Of a DNA stretch of 64,000 nt, positions 36,821 through 45,525 are shown one piece after another; position 1 is the first letter of the stretch; each line of letters opens with the position of its first letter. Location: assembly GCF_000332155.1 (NCBI RefSeq), contig NZ_KB235904.1, forward strand, positions 2,008,641 to 2,072,640, given 5' to 3'. This DNA is from Kamptonema formosum PCC 6407 (GTDB taxonomy: Bacteria; Cyanobacteriota; Cyanobacteriia; Cyanobacteriales; Microcoleaceae). Made by a program: the position numbers and the translations under genes. The notes beneath the pieces were generated by a model. That model had not been told where the DNA came from. It did no database searches and saw only the letters and a program-made list of their open reading frames with translations.

Positions 36821-37768
36821 GTGGTTAAAATTAGTGTTTGCATCCCTACTTACAATCGCGTACATTTACTTTTAAATGCCATTGAAAGTGTCTTAAAGCA
36901 GACTTATACAGACTTTGAGTTGATCGTATGCGATGATGGTTCAAATGATAGCACTCCCATCGTTATGTCTGAATTGAATGCTGCTAATATTCGCTATATA
37001 CGCCACTCTCAAAATATTGGAAAAAGTAACAATATGCGATCGGGGTTTGCAGCAGCAAAAGGTCAATATTTTATCAAATTTGATGATGACGATCGCTTAG
37101 TTCCAGACTTTCTAGTCCGGACATCTGCTATTTTAGATAAAAGCCCAACTATTGATTTTGTTAGTACAGATCACTGGATAATTGATAGTAATAATTCTCG
37201 CGATCAAATCGCGACTAAACTCAATTCACAGCGATGGGGACGAAGCGAACTTTCGGGGGGAATAATTGATAATTTACTAGAAGTAGTTTTTATTAAACAA
37301 AGCCTACAAGTTGGCGCAACTTTATTTCGCCGTAATGTTCTGCAAGAAGTAGGTTTTATGCGCCCCAATCTCCAAAACTGCGAAGACAATGATTTATTAG
37401 TCCGCCTTGCTATAGCCGGGAAAAAATGCTATTATTTACCTGAGCCATTAATGGAATATCGCTGGCATTCACAGCAGCAAGGTATTCATCGAGCTATCCC
37501 TTATTTAACAGACAAATTGAGTTATTTAACGAGTTATGAGTTTGATGCAGACAAGCTAGAATTAGTTAGACTTAAGCGGATTGCAGAAACAGAATTAGTG
37601 TTAGGTTTGCGGTTGATAGAGATTGGTGAAAACGCAAAAGGTCGGCAAATGATTTTTGCCAGCAAGTCATTCTCAACGGCAAAGGCATGGACTGGTTTAG
37701 GATTATCACTTTTGCCGATGGAGTTAAGGGAAAAAGGGTTTAAGATTTTGCGGCAATTACGTAATTGA
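36821..37768 (+). CDS. Glycosyltransferase family 2
   Basis: A 315-residue GT-A glycosyltransferase. The opening VKISVCIPTYNRVHLLLNAIESVLKQTYTDFELIVCDDGSNDST is the family signature, and FIKFDDDDRLVP contains the DxD metal site (about residues 85-92). A C-terminal helical extension follows position 250. No transmembrane segments, so it is cytosolic or peripheral. The start is GTG at 36821. Likely transfers sugars to an envelope or exopolysaccharide; specificity not readable. Confidence 0.88.
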   Translation: MVKISVCIPTYNRVHLLLNAIESVLKQTYTDFELIVCDDGSNDSTPIVMSELNAANIRYIRHSQNIGKSNNMRSGFAAAKGQYFIKFDDDDRLVPDFLVRTSAILDKSPTIDFVSTDHWIIDSNNSRDQIATKLNSQRWGRSELSGGIIDNLLEVVFIKQSLQVGATLFRRNVLQEVGFMRPNLQNCEDNDLLVRLAIAGKKCYYLPEPLMEYRWHSQQQGIHRAIPYLTDKLSYLTSYEFDADKLELVRLKRIAETELVLGLRLIEIGENAKGRQMIFASKSFSTAKAWTGLGLSLLPMELREKGFKILRQLRN

Positions 37769-37790
37769 GAAGAGTTACTTAGGGATTCTC

Positions 37791-38707
37791 CTAGTTGATA
37801 TTATTCAACCAATTCATTAAATCTGCTTGGCTAGAGAAATCTAACAGCGCCTCACTTAATAACTCTAATTGAGTAAATGATAAGGCGCGAATTCTTTGTT
37901 CCGTAGAGGGTGTAAGGGTTCCCACGCGCCTACTCAATTGGCGCAAAGTCTGTAACAGTGCTTGCTGCTGTTGACCTTGTTGCAAGCCTTGTTGCAAGCC
38001 TTGTTGCAAGCCTTGTTGCAAACCTTGTTGTAAGCCTTGTTGTAAGCCTTGTTGTAAGCCTTTTTGCAAGCCTTTTTGGATAATTTCTTGGTAAAACAGA
38101 GATTCTTCCATAATATCCTCTCGAAATAGTTGACGAACCACGTTAGGTTGATGCAGCAAACCAGCTAATATACTGGTACAAGCTAAAACTTCCCGTCGCT
38201 GTGCGAAGTCTGCAATCAAATCCACTTGTGCTGCTACTTGCTCTAACAATGCTAAGGGTGAGTCAGTACGAGTTAATGGTGCTAAGGGTAGTAAAGCAGG
38301 GTCTGCTAAAAAAGTGCAGAATCTTGTTCCCACAAGCGAATGACACGGTAGCGATGTAGAGTGTTTTGTTGTTGAAAACTGTCTACAGCAACTAGATGTG
38401 AGTCAATCCGCTTTAAGAAAATTACTACTTGTTCTATTTTACACTCATATTGCCCGTAAAGGCGTACCCAATAGTTCAGCATTCGGAAGGGAATCGGAGG
38501 CACAGAATAGGGTAATCTTTCAAATTCAAGGTGGAGGATGGTGTCTCCGACGCGCAGTAGAATTAGGGAGTCGGCGCGGAGTGGTTCGGCGGGAAGTTCG
38601 GTTTTGAGCAGTTCGATATTGGTAGATTCTATATTAGGAAGTAACCAGCGGACGAAACTTGCTGGATTCTGTGCGGCTATGTATTTACAGGTGTTGTCGT
38701 AGGTCAA
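37791..38707 (-). pseudogene. Rpn/DUF4351-type PD-(D/E)XK nuclease gene, frameshifted
   Basis: Two frames make up one gene. The first (from 38707, MTYDNTCKYIAAQNPASFVRWLLP...RLWEQDSALF) stops at a run of six T. Shifting by -1 there restores LFLADPALLPLAPLTRTDSP in the second frame (to 37791). The gene then has a variable tract (QQGL repeated about eight times, 12-base DNA units) and a DUF4351-like C-terminus (LSEALLDFSSQADLMNWL). The family belongs to the Rpn/YhgA-like transposase-related nucleases. It may be a pseudogene, a sequencing error in the homopolymer, or a slippage site. Confidence 0.75.
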
Positions 38708-38856
38708 GGCTGTTGTAATTCGAGAGTGTTTTAAAGATTTTAATCTGTTTAGGTAGGAGTTGGAAGGAAGAAGGCGATTGGACTTTTTACAGTCTCTTAT
38801 ATTTTACCTGTTGCACCATCAAAGAAACAGCCTTGACATCGCCTCAAATCTTGGCT

Positions 38857-39111
38857 TTAAATTTGATAATCCAAAAACTCTGAATCTTGCAGAACAATTC
38901 GATGAACGGAAAGGCGGTTAATCAAACCTTGCTGCTCAAAATTATTCAGAGCACGGGTAATTGTCACGCGGGTTGTACCCAGAAATTCAGCAATGTCTTG
39001 ATGGGTTAAGCTGAGATCGATAAGCTGTCCATGCTTTATCTGAGAACCAAACTTTTTGGCTAACCAAAGCAAGAGATGATAAAGCATGGCATCAACCTTT
39101 CTACTATAGTG
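38857..39111 (-). pseudogene. Crp/Fnr-family regulator remnant (HTH only)
   Basis: The frame reads HYSRKVDAMLYHLLLWLAKKFG, then the Crp-type winged helix LSLTHQDIAEFLGTTRVTITRALNNFEQQGLI. A TAG at 39112-39114 lies just upstream, where homologues have the cyclic-nucleotide-binding domain and dimerisation helix. The first available ATG (39087) would give 76 residues lacking the sensor. A truncated remnant is most likely; a free-standing HTH protein is possible but less so. Confidence 0.7.
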
Positions 39112-39151
39112 CTAGGAAGAAGATTAATTAACGGCGTTTTTCCTGATTATC

Positions 39152-39835
39152 GTGTCGATCTTTACTGAAATTCCCACTGTTGGGCTGCAAATTTCCCTTA
39201 TTACAGCCTGGTTAGGTTTGATTTTACTTGTAGCTGAGGGACTAAATCGGTTTACTTCGGCAGATCCAGAGATATCCCGGAAGATAGTACACATTGGTTC
39301 GGGGAATGTGATTTTGCTGGCGTGGTGGCTGAAAATTCCGGCTTGGGTGGGGATTGGGGCGGGGATTGTGGCGGGCGCGATCGCACTCATCTCTTACTTG
39401 ATTCCTATTTTACCCAGCATTAACAGCGTCGGCCGACAAAGTTGGGGTACTTTTTTCTATGCTGTCAGCATCGGTGTTTTAATTGCTTGGTTTTGGCCTG
39501 TGCAACTACCACAATATGCTGCCTTGGGTATTCTTGTAATGACTTGGGGAGATGGACTAGCTGCTGTGATTGGTCAGCGTTTTGGTAAACATACTTATCA
39601 AATTTGGGGAATGCAGAAGAGTTGGGAAGGTTCTTTTACTATGTTTTTAGTTAGTTTTGCTGTTAGCAGTTTAATTTTACTGGCTGTTCAAGGTAATGTT
39701 TGGCAAACTTTGGGGGTTTCAGTTGTTGTTGGTTTAGTTGCGACTACTTTGGAATCTTTCTCCAAATTTGGCATGGATAATCTGACTGTACCGATAGGTA
39801 CTGCTGCGATCGCGTTTTTCTTGAATCAATTGTAA
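39152..39835 (+). CDS. Phytol/polyprenol kinase-like membrane protein
   Basis: A 227-residue integral membrane protein with about six to seven helices. It has the CTP-dependent kinase family pattern: SRKIVHIGSGN (about 42-52), TWGDGLAAVIGQRFGKH and KSWEGSFTMFL, as in VTE5/VTE6, dolichol kinase and CDP-diglyceride synthase relatives. In cyanobacteria such proteins phosphorylate phytol or phytyl-phosphate for tocopherol salvage; which step applies here is not determined. Start GTG at 39152. It is divergent from the Crp remnant, whose upstream part may have been lost at this junction. Confidence 0.85.
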   Translation: MSIFTEIPTVGLQISLITAWLGLILLVAEGLNRFTSADPEISRKIVHIGSGNVILLAWWLKIPAWVGIGAGIVAGAIALISYLIPILPSINSVGRQSWGTFFYAVSIGVLIAWFWPVQLPQYAALGILVMTWGDGLAAVIGQRFGKHTYQIWGMQKSWEGSFTMFLVSFAVSSLILLAVQGNVWQTLGVSVVVGLVATTLESFSKFGMDNLTVPIGTAAIAFFLNQL

Positions 39836-39858
39836 TGCCTCCCTCTAGGCGGTGAAGA

Positions 39859-40001
39859 TATAGCAACCTTCTTGGTAGTTAGGACGTTCTGAATTACTAA
39901 AACTCGCTGATTCTATTCTCTTCTTCCCCACTTCCCCATCAGCCCCATCTGCCCCATCTGCCCCTAGCCCCTAGTCCCTAGTCCCTAGCCCCTATGCTAT
40001 A
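39859..40001. mobile_element. MITE/REPIN-like element, copy 5 (right end decayed)
   Basis: The left end TATAGCAACCTTCTTGGTAG and TTAGGACGTTCTGAATTAC match copy 1, as does CTCGCTGATTCTATTC. The interior includes CCCCATCTG repeats and CCCTAGC/CCCTAGT heptamers. The right end is reduced to ATGCTATA without the AACCGCC hairpin. Confidence 0.7.
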
Positions 40002-40184
40002 CCGAGGGCGGTGTTAGGCCATCAAAAGCCCCATGCACTGTAGTTGTGGATGGGGCTGATTTGATTTATTTAAAAGTGAGTTCACATTACCGTTGTTGTG
40101 TTTCTACAGTCTCAGGCGATCGCCTTACCTCATCTAAAGTAATTACCTTGGGAGGTAAACAAGTAGAAATCCCTGAATGGCTTC

Positions 40185-40331
40185 TTAATCTGCCGACTTA
40201 TCTTTTAACGGTTGGCCTTCAAAAGGCTGTACGCCAACGACAGGATACTTGTCATCAGTGGGGCTGAAAATCCGCATCGCTGCTTCCGAAACAAAACGCA
40301 TGGCATCTCTAACACTTTTGGAAAGATTCAT
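40185..40331 (-). CDS. Small protein of 48 residues, likely real
   Basis: A short minus-strand gene starting MNLSKSVRDAMRFVSEAAMR, continuing IFSPTDDKYPVVGVQPFEGQ and ending PLKDKSAD. A GAGGTGG ribosome site lies 5 bases before the ATG. An amphipathic helix (residues 3-21) is followed by a Pro/Asp-rich segment with a VGVQPFEG motif that I recall from other cyanobacterial small proteins, though I cannot name the family. No transmembrane segment. Plus-strand open frames over the same bases appear to be shadows. Confidence 0.65.
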   Translation of the reverse strand: MNLSKSVRDAMRFVSEAAMRIFSPTDDKYPVVGVQPFEGQPLKDKSAD

Positions 40332-40826
40332 ACTGTCCACCTCGTTTGTCTAGGTCTTAATATACTTTATATATTAATGTCAGTTTTGATCTGGGGATCG
40401 GATTAGCAATATTTATTTTTATTCCTTATTAGTCCGCAATCATTAACAGAACTTACCCAGGATTATAGCTATTTTTATATAATTCACCATAACATAAATA
40501 GGAATTACCCAATAGCATCTGTAACGCCGCCCTCTGGAAAGTAAAAATACTACCCAGATGATGGCGCTACAAAATCTGCTACGTAAATCCTAAATTAGTA
40601 GTCGTTTTCAGACGACTTTGGTTATGAGGCAGGGGTTTTAACCCTTGATAGCTCGTAGGTTTGAGAGCCTGAAATCGCTTCGTCTCTATACCCGCTCCTC
40701 GATCGTCACCAACTATAAGCAAGCTCATGGTCAGGTGATTATCACAAATTTTTATCAAATCTTGACTAGACAGATTTGGTATATTTCACTATAATTAAAA
40801 AAACCAAGCTTGCAGGGATTTGTCCC
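40332..40826. promoter_or_regulatory. Region upstream of pncB with dispersed palindromes
   Basis: About 495 bases without a further gene. A palindrome AGTCGT-TTT-CAGACGACT (about 40601-40618) followed by AGGGGTTTTAACCCTTG (40634-40650) resembles dispersed cyanobacterial repeats. Near pncB lie TTGACT (40762-40767) and TATAAT (40790-40795) with over-long spacing. CAAATC (40756-40761) and GATTTG (40773-40778) form an inverted repeat around the former, a candidate operator. Confidence 0.35.
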
Positions 40827-42218
40827 ATGAAAACTGCCACTGAAAGCGACACGACCATCGGCTTGACCGCTGGGGAAGACCAAGAATTAACGCTTTCCCC
40901 ACAGGATTATAGTCTGTTAACTGACCTCTACCAGTTGACGATGGCGGCTTGTTATGTGGGGGAGGGGTTGGAGCGACAGCAGGCTAGCTTTGAGCTGTTT
41001 GCTCGCAGGTTCCCAGAAAATTTTGGCTATTTGATTGCGATGGGTTTAGCCCAAGCATTGGATTATTTAGAGAAATTCAGCTTTAGTCCAGCACAGATTG
41101 AGGCTTTGCAGTCTACGGGAATTTTTGCGAATGCTCCTGAGCGATTTTGGGAGTTGTTGGCGACGGCCCGCTTTACTGGCGATGTTTGGGCGGTTCCAGA
41201 AGGGACGGCGGTGTTTGCAAACGAGCCATTGCTGAGGGTGGATGCTCCTTTGTGGCAAGCTCAGCTAGTGGAAACTTATTTGCTGAATGCGATTAACTAT
41301 CAGACTTTGATTGCGACGCGATCGGCTAGGCTGCGCGATGTGGCGGGGCCGCAAGCTCAACTGCTGGAGTTTGGGACGCGCCGCGCTTTTGGCCCTCAAG
41401 CTTCTATTTGGGCGGCTCGTGCGGCCTTGGCTGCGGGTTTGGATGCGACTTCTAATGTTTTGGCAGCTTTGAAGTTGGGCCGCAAACCTGCGGGTACGAT
41501 GGCTCATGCTTTGGTGATGGCGATCGCGGCTGGTGAGGGAAGCGAGGAGGGGGCGTTTGCGGCGTTTCACCGATATTTTCCGGGTGCGCCCCTGTTGATC
41601 GATACTTACGATACAATTGCTGCGGCGCGTCAGTTGGCGGAACGGGTAAATCGGGGTGAAATGCGACTGGAAGGGGTGCGGTTGGATTCGGGGAATCTGG
41701 TGGAGTTGTCGCGGGAAGTGCGATCGCTACTTCCGGGAGTGCCGATTTTTGCTAGCGGCGATTTGGATGAGTGGAAAATTTTTGAGTTGAAGAATTTGGG
41801 TGCTTGCATTGATGGCTATGGGTTGGGAACGAAACTGGTAAGTGGAGAGCCTGTGAATGGTGTTTATAAGTTAGTAGAAATTAATGGAATTCCGGTGATG
41901 AAGGAGGCTAGTGGGAAGGCGACTTATCCAGGCCGTAAGCAAATTTTTAGATATTTGCAAAATGGCCAAGTGAGGGGAGATTGTTTGGGATTAGTAACGG
42001 ATGTTGTTAATCAGTCTTCTGTTCCGTTGATGGAATTAATGGTTAAGGATGGCGAACGGGTGCGGCCGGTAGAAAGTTTAGATGCGATCGCGCAGAGAAC
42101 GGCCGCTTCTGTGGCTAGTCTTCCCGCTGAAACTCGCCGCTTAGATAACCCAATATCCCCGGTAGTAGAAATTTCGCCAGAGTTAGAAATTCTCACTCAA
42201 CGAACAAAAAAGCGATGA
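40827..42218 (+). CDS. pncB: Nicotinate phosphoribosyltransferase
   Basis: A 463-residue enzyme making nicotinate mononucleotide from nicotinate, PRPP and ATP. Family features: LLTDLYQLTMAACYVGEG at the start, EFGTRRAFGPQASIWAARAAL with the catalytic-His-containing region downstream (GTMAHALVM), LIDTYDT, GVRLDSGNLVELS and FASGDLDEWKI. ATG at 40827 is chosen because the upstream in-frame lead from 40776 is AT-rich promoter-like DNA. It heads a NAD-salvage cluster with nadD, an NrtR-like regulator and nadE on the same strand. Confidence 0.95.
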   Translation: MKTATESDTTIGLTAGEDQELTLSPQDYSLLTDLYQLTMAACYVGEGLERQQASFELFARRFPENFGYLIAMGLAQALDYLEKFSFSPAQIEALQSTGIFANAPERFWELLATARFTGDVWAVPEGTAVFANEPLLRVDAPLWQAQLVETYLLNAINYQTLIATRSARLRDVAGPQAQLLEFGTRRAFGPQASIWAARAALAAGLDATSNVLAALKLGRKPAGTMAHALVMAIAAGEGSEEGAFAAFHRYFPGAPLLIDTYDTIAAARQLAERVNRGEMRLEGVRLDSGNLVELSREVRSLLPGVPIFASGDLDEWKIFELKNLGACIDGYGLGTKLVSGEPVNGVYKLVEINGIPVMKEASGKATYPGRKQIFRYLQNGQVRGDCLGLVTDVVNQSSVPLMELMVKDGERVRPVESLDAIAQRTAASVASLPAETRRLDNPISPVVEISPELEILTQRTKKR

Positions 42219-42300
42219 TTGTTAACAGTTAACAGTTAACAGTTAACAGTTAACTTTAATTAGCGATTAGCAATTAGCCATTAGCCATTAGCCATTAACA
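42219..42300. repeat. Heptamer arrays abutting nadD
   Basis: GTTAACA units (42220-42254) then GCAATTA/GCCATTA units (42264-42297) fill the pncB-nadD gap and end 3 bases before the nadD ATG, occupying the ribosome-binding position. Confidence 0.88.
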
Positions 42301-42903
42301 ATGAAAACAATCGCTTTATTTGGTACAAGTGCCGATCCGCCCACTGCGGGACACAAAACTATTCTTAGTTGGCTTTCTCAACATTTTGATTGGGTAGCAG
42401 TTTGGGCCTCTGATAACCCTTTTAAATCTCACCAGACATCATTAGAACACCGTTCAGCGATGTTGCTGCTAACAATTCAAGAAATTAATTCGCCCAGAAA
42501 TAACATTTGCTTGCACCCAGAACTTAGCAGTCCTCGGACGCAAGAAACAGTGGAAAAGGCAAAATTGATGTGGGGAGATGCCGATTTAACAATGGTTATC
42601 GGTTCTGACTTGGTAACGCAGTTACCACGCTGGTACAAGATTGAACTATTGTTAAAACAAGTGAAGTGGCTGGTAGTACCGCGTCCCGGTTATCCACCGG
42701 AAGAGATAGATTTGAGACAGTTGAGGCGAATGGGTGCGGAAGTTGCGATCGCATCTTTGACTGGCCCAAATGTCTCTTCTACAGCTTATCGTGAAAAAGG
42801 AGACACGGAAGCCCTAACGCCTCCCATTGAAGCTTATATCCACAGGGAGCATTTGTACGCATGGCTGGACGAGGCGAAAAAAAGAGTAAAAGTTACTCAC
42901 TAG
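42301..42903 (+). CDS. nadD: Nicotinate-nucleotide adenylyltransferase
   Basis: A 200-residue nucleotidyltransferase that adenylates NaMN to deamido-NAD. The start [22 protein letters not shown] carries the GxFDPxxxGH-type ATP motif with the family's His (TAGH). [24 protein letters not shown] and the C-terminal NVSSTAYR (ISSTxxR motif) are intact. It lies between pncB and the regulator gene, whose start overlaps its 3' end by 43 bases. Confidence 0.94.
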   Translation: MKTIALFGTSADPPTAGHKTILSWLSQHFDWVAVWASDNPFKSHQTSLEHRSAMLLLTIQEINSPRNNICLHPELSSPRTQETVEKAKLMWGDADLTMVIGSDLVTQLPRWYKIELLLKQVKWLVVPRPGYPPEEIDLRQLRRMGAEVAIASLTGPNVSSTAYREKGDTEALTPPIEAYIHREHLYAWLDEAKKRVKVTH

Positions 42904-43589
42904 CAGACTTCAAAGTAGGAGTCGATAACGTGATTTTCTCAGTCGATACTGTACAAAATCGCCTGCTAGTTTTGTTGGTAATGCGGCAAGATGAACCTTT
43001 CTTAGATCATTGGAGTCTTCCGGGTACGCTGGTGAGGGAAGGAGAATCTCTTGAAGATGCAGCTTATCGGATTTTGGCCGAGAAAATCAGAGTAAAAAAT
43101 CTGTATTTAGAGCAATTGTACACTTTCGGAGATCCGGGGCGAGATCCTAGAGAATTTACCAGGGGTGTTCGCTATCTTTCTGTAAGTTATTTTGCTTTAG
43201 TCAGGTTTGAAGAAGCGGAATTAATTGCTGATGGTGTGAGTGGAATTGCTTGGTATCCAGTTAAACAAGTACCGCAGTTAGCATTCGATCATAACCAAGT
43301 TTTAGAATATGGTTATCGCCGTTTGCGTAACAAGCTTGAATACAGTCCAGTTGCTTTTGAAGTATTACCGGAGGTCTTTACTTTGGGTGAGCTTTATCAA
43401 CTTTACACTACTATTCTAGAAGAAAATTTCTCCGATTATTCTAATTTTCGCGCTCGGTTGTTAAAATTAGGTTTCTTATCGGATACTGGGGTAAAAGTGT
43501 CGCGAGGCGCTGGTCGTCCCGCTAGTTTATATCGCTTTGATAAAAATGCTTTTGCCCCTTTTAAGGATAAGCCGTTAGTGTTTATTTAG
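42861..43589 (+). CDS. nrtR: NrtR-like regulator: Nudix-derived domain plus winged helix
   Basis: A 242-residue protein. The N-terminal Nudix domain (about 18-150) is followed by a winged-helix domain (about 165-242, ...[32 protein letters not shown]). This architecture is the NrtR repressor family, which senses ADP-ribose and controls NAD genes; a Synechocystis member is known. The Nudix box is degenerate: expected Gly is Thr56, and two of the REUxEE glutamates are Ile71 and Lys75, with only Glu74 kept. Hydrolase activity is therefore unlikely, while ligand sensing may remain. It overlaps nadD and precedes nadE. Confidence 0.85.
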   Translation: MAGRGEKKSKSYSLADFKVGVDNVIFSVDTVQNRLLVLLVMRQDEPFLDHWSLPGTLVREGESLEDAAYRILAEKIRVKNLYLEQLYTFGDPGRDPREFTRGVRYLSVSYFALVRFEEAELIADGVSGIAWYPVKQVPQLAFDHNQVLEYGYRRLRNKLEYSPVAFEVLPEVFTLGELYQLYTTILEENFSDYSNFRARLLKLGFLSDTGVKVSRGAGRPASLYRFDKNAFAPFKDKPLVFI

Positions 43590-43639
43590 TCGTAAGTCTA
43601 TTGGCTATAATACGAAAATATAGTTTTGAAACACTCTCG

Positions 43640-43755
43640 ACATTCGGCGATTGAAATCGCTACTAAACAAACAAAGTCCGCCTACGCGGACTAAAAAATA
43701 AAGGGGATATTTAAGCCGGAGTTGGTATGCTTAAAAAAGCGGTTTGAACCGCTAT
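43640..43755. repeat. Three consecutive hairpins between nrtR and nadE
   Basis: Stems GCGATT/AATCGC (43647-43660), AGTCCGC/GCGGACT (43675-43692) and GCGGTT/AACCGC (43739-43752) lie in series. Such codon-free triple hairpins recur in cyanobacterial gaps. They may stabilise RNA ends or act as transcription barriers. A TATAAT at 43606-43611 could be a promoter for nadE. Confidence 0.6.
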
Positions 43756-43794
43756 TAAGGGAGTTCAACTAACAACTAACAACTAATAATAATT

Positions 43795-45525
43795 ATGAAA
43801 ATTGCAATTGCACAACTCAATCCTACTGTGGGCGATTTAACTGGCAACGCAAAACTAATCCTAGATGCCGCTAAAAAAGCGGCTGACGCTAATGCGAACC
43901 TGCTGCTAACGCCAGAACTTTGTTTAGTTGGTTATCCGCCGCGCGACTTATTAATTAATCCCGGTTTCATCGAAGCTGCGGGCCAACAATTACAGCAATT
44001 AGCACAGAATTTACCGCAAAATTTGATTGTCTTAGTAGGAACTGTAATTCCTAATCCCCACGCTGGGAAACAGGGCGGGAAGCCGTTATTTAATAGCGTT
44101 GCTTTGCTAGAAAATGGGGAAGTTAAGCGAATTTTTAATAAACGCTTGTTGCCTACCTATGATGTTTTTGATGAAGACAGATATTTTGAGCCTGGTGAAA
44201 AGAGCGAATATTTTACTATTGGAAAACATAAGATCGGCGTGACTATTTGTGAGGATTTGTGGAACAATGAAGAGTTTTGGGGAAAAAGGAGTTATGCTGG
44301 CGATCCTTTTTCTGACTTAGCCAAAATGGGTGCAGATTTAGTAGTGAATTTATCAGCTTCCCCTTACAGCGTTGGTAAACGAAAACTCCGAGAGGCGATG
44401 TTACGGCATAGCGTTACTCGTTACGGCAAACCTATTATTTATGCTAATCAAATAGGTGGAAATGACGATTTGATTTTTGATGGTAGTAGTTTTGCTTTAA
44501 ATCGGTTGGGTGAAGTTGTTTGTTCCCTAACTGCTTTTGAATCTGATTTTGTATTGTTAGAATATGATGAGAATCAGCGAGATTTGTTGCCTAATGTAAT
44601 TAAACCTCTCCCCGAATCTAGCGATGGAGAAATTTGGGAAGCGCTGGTTTTGGGAGTGCGAGATTATGTCCGCAAGTGCGGTTTTTCTAAAGTTGTGCTA
44701 GGTTTAAGCGGTGGGATAGATTCAGCTTTGGTAGCTGCGATCGCAACTTTTGCTCTGGGTGCAGAAAATGTCTTAGGCGTGCTCATGCCTTCCCCTTATA
44801 GTTCCGATCATTCTGTTAAAGATGCTGAAGAATTAGGTAAAAATCTCGGCATTACTACAGAAATCATCCCTATCGGCGAATTGATGAAAGTTTATGACAA
44901 AACTTTAGATCCTTTGTTTGCAGAGACAACTTTTGGGCTCGCAGAGGAGAATATTCAATCGCGGATTCGCGGTAATTTGTTAATGGCCATCTCTAATAAA
45001 TTTGGGCATCTCCTACTTTCGACGGGCAATAAGTCAGAAATGGCTGTGGGTTATTGCACGCTTTACGGTGATATGAATGGCGGTTTAGCTGTAATTGCCG
45101 ATGTTCCGAAAACTCGCGTCTATTCGCTGTGCCAATGGTTGAATAGTGGAGAATTGGGAACAACATTCCTCCCCTTACTAAGGGGGGGCAGGGGGGGTGG
45201 AATTACCAATTACCCTAAAGAGATTATCCCCGTCAATATTATTACTAAACCACCAAGTGCTGAATTGAAACCGGGGCAAGTAGATCGAGATTCTTTACCA
45301 CCTTATGATGTTCTGGATGATATTCTACACCGATTAGTTGAAAAACACGAATCAGCTCAACAGATTATAGCTGCTGGACATGATGAAATGGTGGTTAAGC
45401 GTGTAGTGCAGTTGGTGATTAGGGCAGAGTTTAAGCGGCGACAAGCGCCTCCAGGGTTGAAAATTAGCGATCGCGCTTTTGGCACTGGTTGGCGAATGCC
45501 TATTGCTAAAACTTGGGTTCAGTAA
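43795..45525 (+). CDS. nadE: Glutamine-dependent NAD+ synthetase
   Basis: A 576-residue two-domain enzyme: N-terminal nitrilase-type glutaminase (about 1-265; catalytic Glu in LLTPELCLVGYPPRD, Lys in FNKRLLPTYDVFDEDRYF, Cys in GVTICEDLWN) and C-terminal ATP-PPase synthetase (about 285-576; PP-loop LGLSGGIDSALVAAI). It amidates deamido-NAD to NAD. Residues about 452-475 (TTFLPLLRGGRGGG...) look like a repeat-derived insertion between LNSGE and EIIPVNI, which adjoin in homologues as I recall them. It completes the salvage set pncB-nadD-nadE in this cluster. Confidence 0.95.
   Translation: MKIAIAQLNPTVGDLTGNAKLILDAAKKAADANANLLLTPELCLVGYPPRDLLINPGFIEAAGQQLQQLAQNLPQNLIVLVGTVIPNPHAGKQGGKPLFNSVALLENGEVKRIFNKRLLPTYDVFDEDRYFEPGEKSEYFTIGKHKIGVTICEDLWNNEEFWGKRSYAGDPFSDLAKMGADLVVNLSASPYSVGKRKLREAMLRHSVTRYGKPIIYANQIGGNDDLIFDGSSFALNRLGEVVCSLTAFESDFVLLEYDENQRDLLPNVIKPLPESSDGEIWEALVLGVRDYVRKCGFSKVVLGLSGGIDSALVAAIATFALGAENVLGVLMPSPYSSDHSVKDAEELGKNLGITTEIIPIGELMKVYDKTLDPLFAETTFGLAEENIQSRIRGNLLMAISNKFGHLLLSTGNKSEMAVGYCTLYGDMNGGLAVIADVPKTRVYSLCQWLNSGELGTTFLPLLRGGRGGGITNYPKEIIPVNIITKPPSAELKPGQVDRDSLPPYDVLDDILHRLVEKHESAQQIIAAGHDEMVVKRVVQLVIRAEFKRRQAPPGLKISDRAFGTGWRMPIAKTWVQ
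45163..45216 (+). repeat. In-frame repeat-derived insert inside nadE
   Basis: A C-rich then G-rich tract (CCTCCCCTTAC ... GGGGGGGCAGGGGGGG) encodes FLPLLRGGRGGG and is followed by AATTACCAATTACC, which matches the CAATTAC heptamer family of 36734-36795. The reading frame is preserved. Confidence 0.7.

Noticed and set aside
40046-40406. Plus-strand open frames of 64-73 residues
   Set aside because: They are shadows of the minus-strand 48-residue gene and its flanks, without ribosome sites.
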